Shown here: one piece after another, positions 7,306 to 10,031 of the stretch
Numbering within the stretch: position 1 is the first letter of the stretch
How the letters are laid out: each line of letters opens with the position of its first letter
Source: Bimuria novae-zelandiae CBS 107.79
Taxonomy: Eukaryota > Ascomycota > Dothideomycetes > Pleosporales > Didymosphaeriaceae
Assembly: GCA_010015655.1 (NCBI GenBank)
Contig: ML976791.1
Span: forward strand, 1 to 10,031
Direction of reading: 5' to 3'
Length of the DNA stretch: 10,031 bases
Program-made: the position numbers and the translations under genes
The notes under the pieces: generated by a model
The model's input: the letters and a program-made list of their open reading frames with translations, nothing else
Database searches by the model: none
What the model was told of the DNA's origin: nothing

Positions 7306-8718
7306 TTAATATTTATAGAGGGTCTTTTGTTCCTCCTCCTATTCTGTTGGTTCGGGGATCTCCTATGTGAGATCCACCTCCTCAGCCTCCGCTGGCGTGA
7401 GGGTGGCTATGGCCACTCGTAGGAGGTTAGTCGTATTAACCTTGGTCTCCTGACCTTTGCAATCCCTGGCGAAGTGGCCTTGCTTGCCACATCGGAGGCA
7501 GGCTTTACCCTTGAACCTCCGTTCTTGCTCTTCTTGCGAGATGCCGTTTTTTCCCTAATAGTCTTTCTTAGGTTTGTACGGCTGTTTTCCTTTGCCGTTC
7601 TTTTTCTTGTACCAGCGGGCTTTATTAGTCATGATGATGTCTCCGTCCCTGTCTCTTCTTAAGGGTTGGATACTAGTTTCCTTCCTAGAGAGCAGTCGGG
7701 TGCTGCGCTGTTTTTTTAGCTTTTACTTATATAGGTAATTATCTGCTTTAATAGCGTCCTTAATAAGTTCTTCTAGATTATCTACCTTTCCTTAGTAAAC
7801 TAGTTTATTCTTAACTATTTTCTTTAGTTTATTATAGTAGGCGATTATAAGTAGGACTTCTCCCTATTTATTAAGGTTTACTATAATTTATTTAAATTTT
7901 AAAATATAAAGTACTACTAATATTTTTTAGCGTAGGCGCTAGAGGCGTATTTTAGCCTAATATCTTTTATTAATTATACTAAATATCCTTTTTATAGCTT
8001 TATAAAAAGACTTTTAGTTTTTAAAGGCGTCCTTAGTAGCGTCTAAGTTATAATCCTTTAAATTACTATTTTTAAAAAAGTTATTAATTATTAGTCTATC
8101 CTATATAGCTATTTTATCTTATATATTTATATAGGTGACTAAAATCTTATTTTATTCTATATTAAACCTCCCTAGGTGATAGTAAATAAATAGTTTTATC
8201 TATATTAGAAACGTTCCTAAGTAACCTTTTTTAGTATAAGATTTAGACTTTAAGACTTTTAGTTAATTGTCCGATTACATGGCCCTTTGCACACGCAAAG
8301 GTAGCTGGCGCAACCCTACACAAAGAAACCTTGCCAGCAGTCTGGTTCATCCGCACAATTCCGGGCGGGACAAAGGGTAACTCTCCTTAATCAACGGAAA
8401 TAGATTAGCGTATTAGTGTAAGACGTAAGGATATAAGAGCCTTACATTCTTACAGAGAAAAAAAAACAACACTTTATACCACAATTTATCTTAATTAATC
8501 ACTATCTTTTCATCTTATCAGATTACCCCTCCAATCTGACATTAATATTTTACTTTTTTTTAGGTGTTTATCTTCTTGCCTATATAATTAATAATTTCTT
8601 ATAGTTAGGCTATTTAAGCTACTTATTTAATAACTATTTTTTATAGCGTCTTTTCTTTAGGTGCTAGGGCTATAGTTGTTAAACTAGGTCTTACTATTAT
8701 ACTATTAAGTAGTTAAAG
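7306..8718 (-). pseudogene. Retrotransposon Gag polyprotein with CCHC zinc knuckle, RIP-inactivated and split by a solo LTR
   Basis: Gag would form the capsid of the intracellular retrotransposon particle and bind its RNA. The minus-strand frame shows a capsid-like segment, GYLGTFL...IKLFIYYHLGRFN then KDAFKNxKSFYKAIKRIF (about 8230-7985, x is a stop). EELIKDAIKADNYLYK follows near 7750. Then come a basic linker with QPLRRDRDGDIIM and YKKKNGKGKQPYKPKKDY, a GISQEEQERRF segment, and the zinc knuckle CLRCGKQGHFARDC at 7459-7500 (CX2CX4HX4C complete). It ends at TAA 7306-7308 after an acidic tail. Stops are all TAA/TAG at Gln/Trp-like positions. The frame is continuous across the nested LTR at 8268-8541 once that and one TTAAT copy are removed. 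The start codon was not identified. The knuckle and linker (about 7340-7680) are GC-rich and almost unmutated. Confidence 0.85.
8268..8541 (+). mobile_element. Solo LTR of an LTR retrotransposon (copy B)
   Basis: This 274-bp element starts TGTCCGATTACATGG and ends CCAATCTGACA. It is flanked by a 5-bp target duplication, TTAAT at 8263-8267 and 8542-8546. It matches the solo LTR at 1693-1943 closely for its first ~190 bp, including a TATA-like GGATATAAGAGCC. The last ~80 bp are more diverged and about 23 bp longer. It lies inside the gag pseudogene in the opposite orientation to gag. Different target sites at the two copies show independent insertions. Confidence 0.87.
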
Positions 8719-9165
8719 TGTTATAAGGCTCTTACACCTTATTCTAATTTAGGTTAAGGTAGTAAAATATTATAGTACTTTATAAATTATTTAATAGTAT
8801 AAATAAATGCGACACTTAGCGCAAGGCTAAATAATTTAATTTTATAATAAAATAAAATAACTATTAGTTTATATAGGAGAACGTACTCGCACAGAAGATA
8901 TATAAGTTAACTATAAAAAGTGTATAAAGGAAATCCGTCCCGTATATATATCCTCCTTGTCCTATAGAATCCCATGATGTCCCATACCTTGGCACCGTGG
9001 GATTCTATGGGATAACGTGGGACGTCACGTGATCGGGTCACGTGGTCCCATGGTGTCCTATGGTCTTGGCGTCTGAAACAGCCTGGGACGTTACGTAAGC
9101 CTGAGGTGGGGCCCAAGTGCCGTTATAAGGCCCGTCGTCCCGCCGTCGACTTCTGGATCGTAACA
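8719..9165 (-). repeat. 5' LTR of the gypsy-like element, with a palindrome-rich promoter region
   Basis: Read on the minus strand, this 447-bp LTR begins TGTTACGATCC at 9165 and ends TTATAACA at 8719, giving TGTTA...TAACA inverted ends. It directly precedes the gag region. The U3 part (about 8940-9165) is GC-rich and unmutated and holds two CACGTG boxes (9026-9031, 9039-9044), a direct repeat (8970-8985, 9046-9061) and an inverted repeat (8961-8974, 8998-9011). A TATA-like TATATATA follows at 8943-8950. The R/U5 part (8719-8930) is heavily RIP-mutated compared with 7154-7275. The outer target duplication cannot be checked because the other LTR is missing. Confidence 0.8.
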
Positions 9166-9237
9166 TTTTACCTAAAGAGTACTATTTCTCTAATGCGTAG
9201 GTAGATCTGTAAGAAGTCTATTATATTAATATAAAAA
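9166..9237. other. AT-rich DNA flanking the gypsy-like LTR
   Basis: This is the outside flank of the LTR, beginning TTTTAC. TTTTA would be one copy of the 5-bp target duplication if the element had been complete. Nothing else is recognisable. Confidence 0.4.
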
Positions 9238-9375
9238 ATGCCTTATTGCGCGAGCTCCTGCACCTGCTGCCTATACGCCACTTTAAGAGATGAGAAGCAG
9301 CCAACACCTAGTGGCTATAGAACGTGCAATGTGTGTAGAGACATGTATAAGGTGATAATCTTGTTCTTTGCATAG
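9238..9375 (+). CDS. Short cysteine-rich ORF (45 residues), unidentified
   Basis: The ORF runs from ATG to TAG and is GC-balanced over its first ~110 bp, unlike the DNA on both sides. The predicted peptide starts MPYCASSCTCC and has GYRTCNVCRDMYK near residues 27-38, so it holds C-x3-C-x-C-C and C-x2-C groups that could bind zinc. After that it turns hydrophobic and stops, which may mark an exon end (a GT follows the AAG at 9350-9352) or RIP damage downstream. I do not recognise the family. It could be the first exon of a decayed gene or a fragment of a transposon-encoded zinc-binding protein. No signal peptide is evident. Confidence 0.22.
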   Translation: MPYCASSCTCCLYATLRDEKQPTPSGYRTCNVCRDMYKVIILFFA

Positions 9376-10031
9376 TATTAGTCGAACTCTAGCGTAGCAT
9401 AGCTACTATAGCTATTTAGAATTAATAGTTAGTGGGCGCTAGAGGTATAAGACACTATATATTAATTAAAATACTATAACTAGGTAAAGCCTAAGTTATT
9501 TATTGTTTAGCAATTATTGCTAATAGTAACTACTTAGTTAGTAGGTAGATCTTTATACTAGCTAGCCTATAATAGGCTACGCCTAGTAATTGCCTTAGAT
9601 TCTTAACCCTTAGTTATGCGAATCCTAGATATATAAGTTTAACGCCTAAAGCTTAACTTTAGACTTTTTATTAAATTTGTAAGTATTTTTCTAATACCTT
9701 TAGCTCCTTAAGCACCCAGCCCCTTACAAGCCTAGTAGAGCTTTTCTAATAAAATAATAAAAGGTAGAATAATCTAGCTAAACGTGCAGACTCCTTTAAT
9801 TATTATTACTTACTTATAGTTACCTAGCTGTATAGTAACTACTCTACCTATAGTAGTAAAGCTTATAACTACTTTTCATATTACTACAATACGTATAGCG
9901 TAGTTGTATCGGCGCAGGTCACTCAAAGGATCGATGTTGGCGTATCTCCTAGCAGAGGCATGTGGGAGTGCGTGTATAAGAATGTAGCCTCGAATGAATT
10001 AAGTGCCTATAGGCCTGGTACGAAAGGATAC
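9376..10031. other. AT-rich RIP-like DNA grading into GC-balanced DNA at the window end
   Basis: 9376 to about 9900 is TA-rich with no open frame and looks like another degraded repeat; I could not match it to any element in the window. From about 9905 to the end the composition becomes balanced again, which suggests either the edge of the mutated block or another unmutated patch. No gene is recognisable there. Confidence 0.45.

Larger units (their letters stand above)
7276..9165 (-). mobile_element. Truncated Ty3/gypsy-like retrotransposon (5' LTR plus gag), RIP-mutated
   Basis: Read on the minus strand, this is an LTR (9165 to 8719), a short leader, and a gag frame ending near 7306. No protease, reverse transcriptase, RNase H or integrase sequence follows. 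Instead an inverted LTR fragment of the same family lies at 7154-7275. The element is therefore cut off after gag, or rearranged. A solo LTR of a different family (8268-8541) is nested inside it. The gypsy assignment rests on the gag pattern (capsid-like segment, basic linker, single CCHC knuckle) and is likely but not proven without pol. Confidence 0.75.

Noticed and set aside
7474..7662. Plus-strand ORF of 62 codons rich in Phe/Leu/Val, like a membrane protein
   Set aside because: It is the antisense shadow of the gag zinc-knuckle and Lys-rich linker region, which reads convincingly on the minus strand.
8907..9116. Minus-strand ORF of 69 codons
   Set aside because: It lies wholly inside the LTR U3 region, whose repeats and palindromes explain its sequence; the peptide has no recognisable pattern.
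1..10031. A new multi-gene system such as a biosynthetic cluster, defence locus or large mobile cargo
   Set aside because: Only one intact gene is present, a conserved helicase. All other coding signal belongs to known transposon types, and the remaining DNA lacks open frames.

Overview
The window looks like nuclear DNA from a filamentous ascomycete, most likely a Dothideomycete-type fungus. The reasons are a DBP9-type helicase gene with short fungal introns, Fot1/pogo-type DNA transposons, LTR retrotransposon pieces, and long AT-rich blocks carrying the signature of repeat-induced point mutation (RIP). That signature is C-to-T and G-to-A transitions that turn Gln (CAA/CAG) and Trp (TGG) codons into TAA/TAG stops while leaving the reading frame unshifted. 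The taxon is an inference; no marker here fixes it.

Layout. 1-222 is RIP-mutated DNA. 223-2170 (minus) is a dead Fot1-type transposase split by a solo LTR (1693-1943, 5-bp target duplication). Removing the LTR and one target copy leaves a single frame of 563 codons plus stop. 2263-5022 is a GC-balanced gene island holding the only clearly functional gene, DBP9 (2646-4557, plus, three exons, 580 residues), a nucleolar DEAD-box helicase of 60S ribosome assembly. 5025-7151 is a second, different Fot1-type element (minus) with perfect 49-bp terminal inverted repeats, a TA target duplication and a RIP-mutated transposase. It abuts an unmutated LTR fragment (7154-7275, plus). 7306-9165 (minus) is the 5' part of a Ty3/gypsy-like retrotransposon: an LTR (8719-9165) followed by a RIP-mutated gag ending in a CCHC zinc knuckle. 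A second copy of the solo LTR (8268-8541, 5-bp target duplication TTAAT) has inserted into this gag. 9166-10031 is mostly AT-rich DNA with one short cysteine-rich ORF.

The genes do not form a pathway. The picture is a housekeeping gene of about 2 kb squeezed between two layered graveyards of transposons, with fewer than 500 bp of unmutated DNA on each side. The layers give a relative history: Fot1 element 1 and the gypsy element first, then the solo-LTR family inserted into both. The mutation is patchy, and several GC-rich patches survive inside the dead elements. I found no convincing new multi-gene system. The points most worth a second look are the exact nested insertions, the mosaic RIP, the DEGD helicase motif and the competing 3' splice site in DBP9 intron 2.
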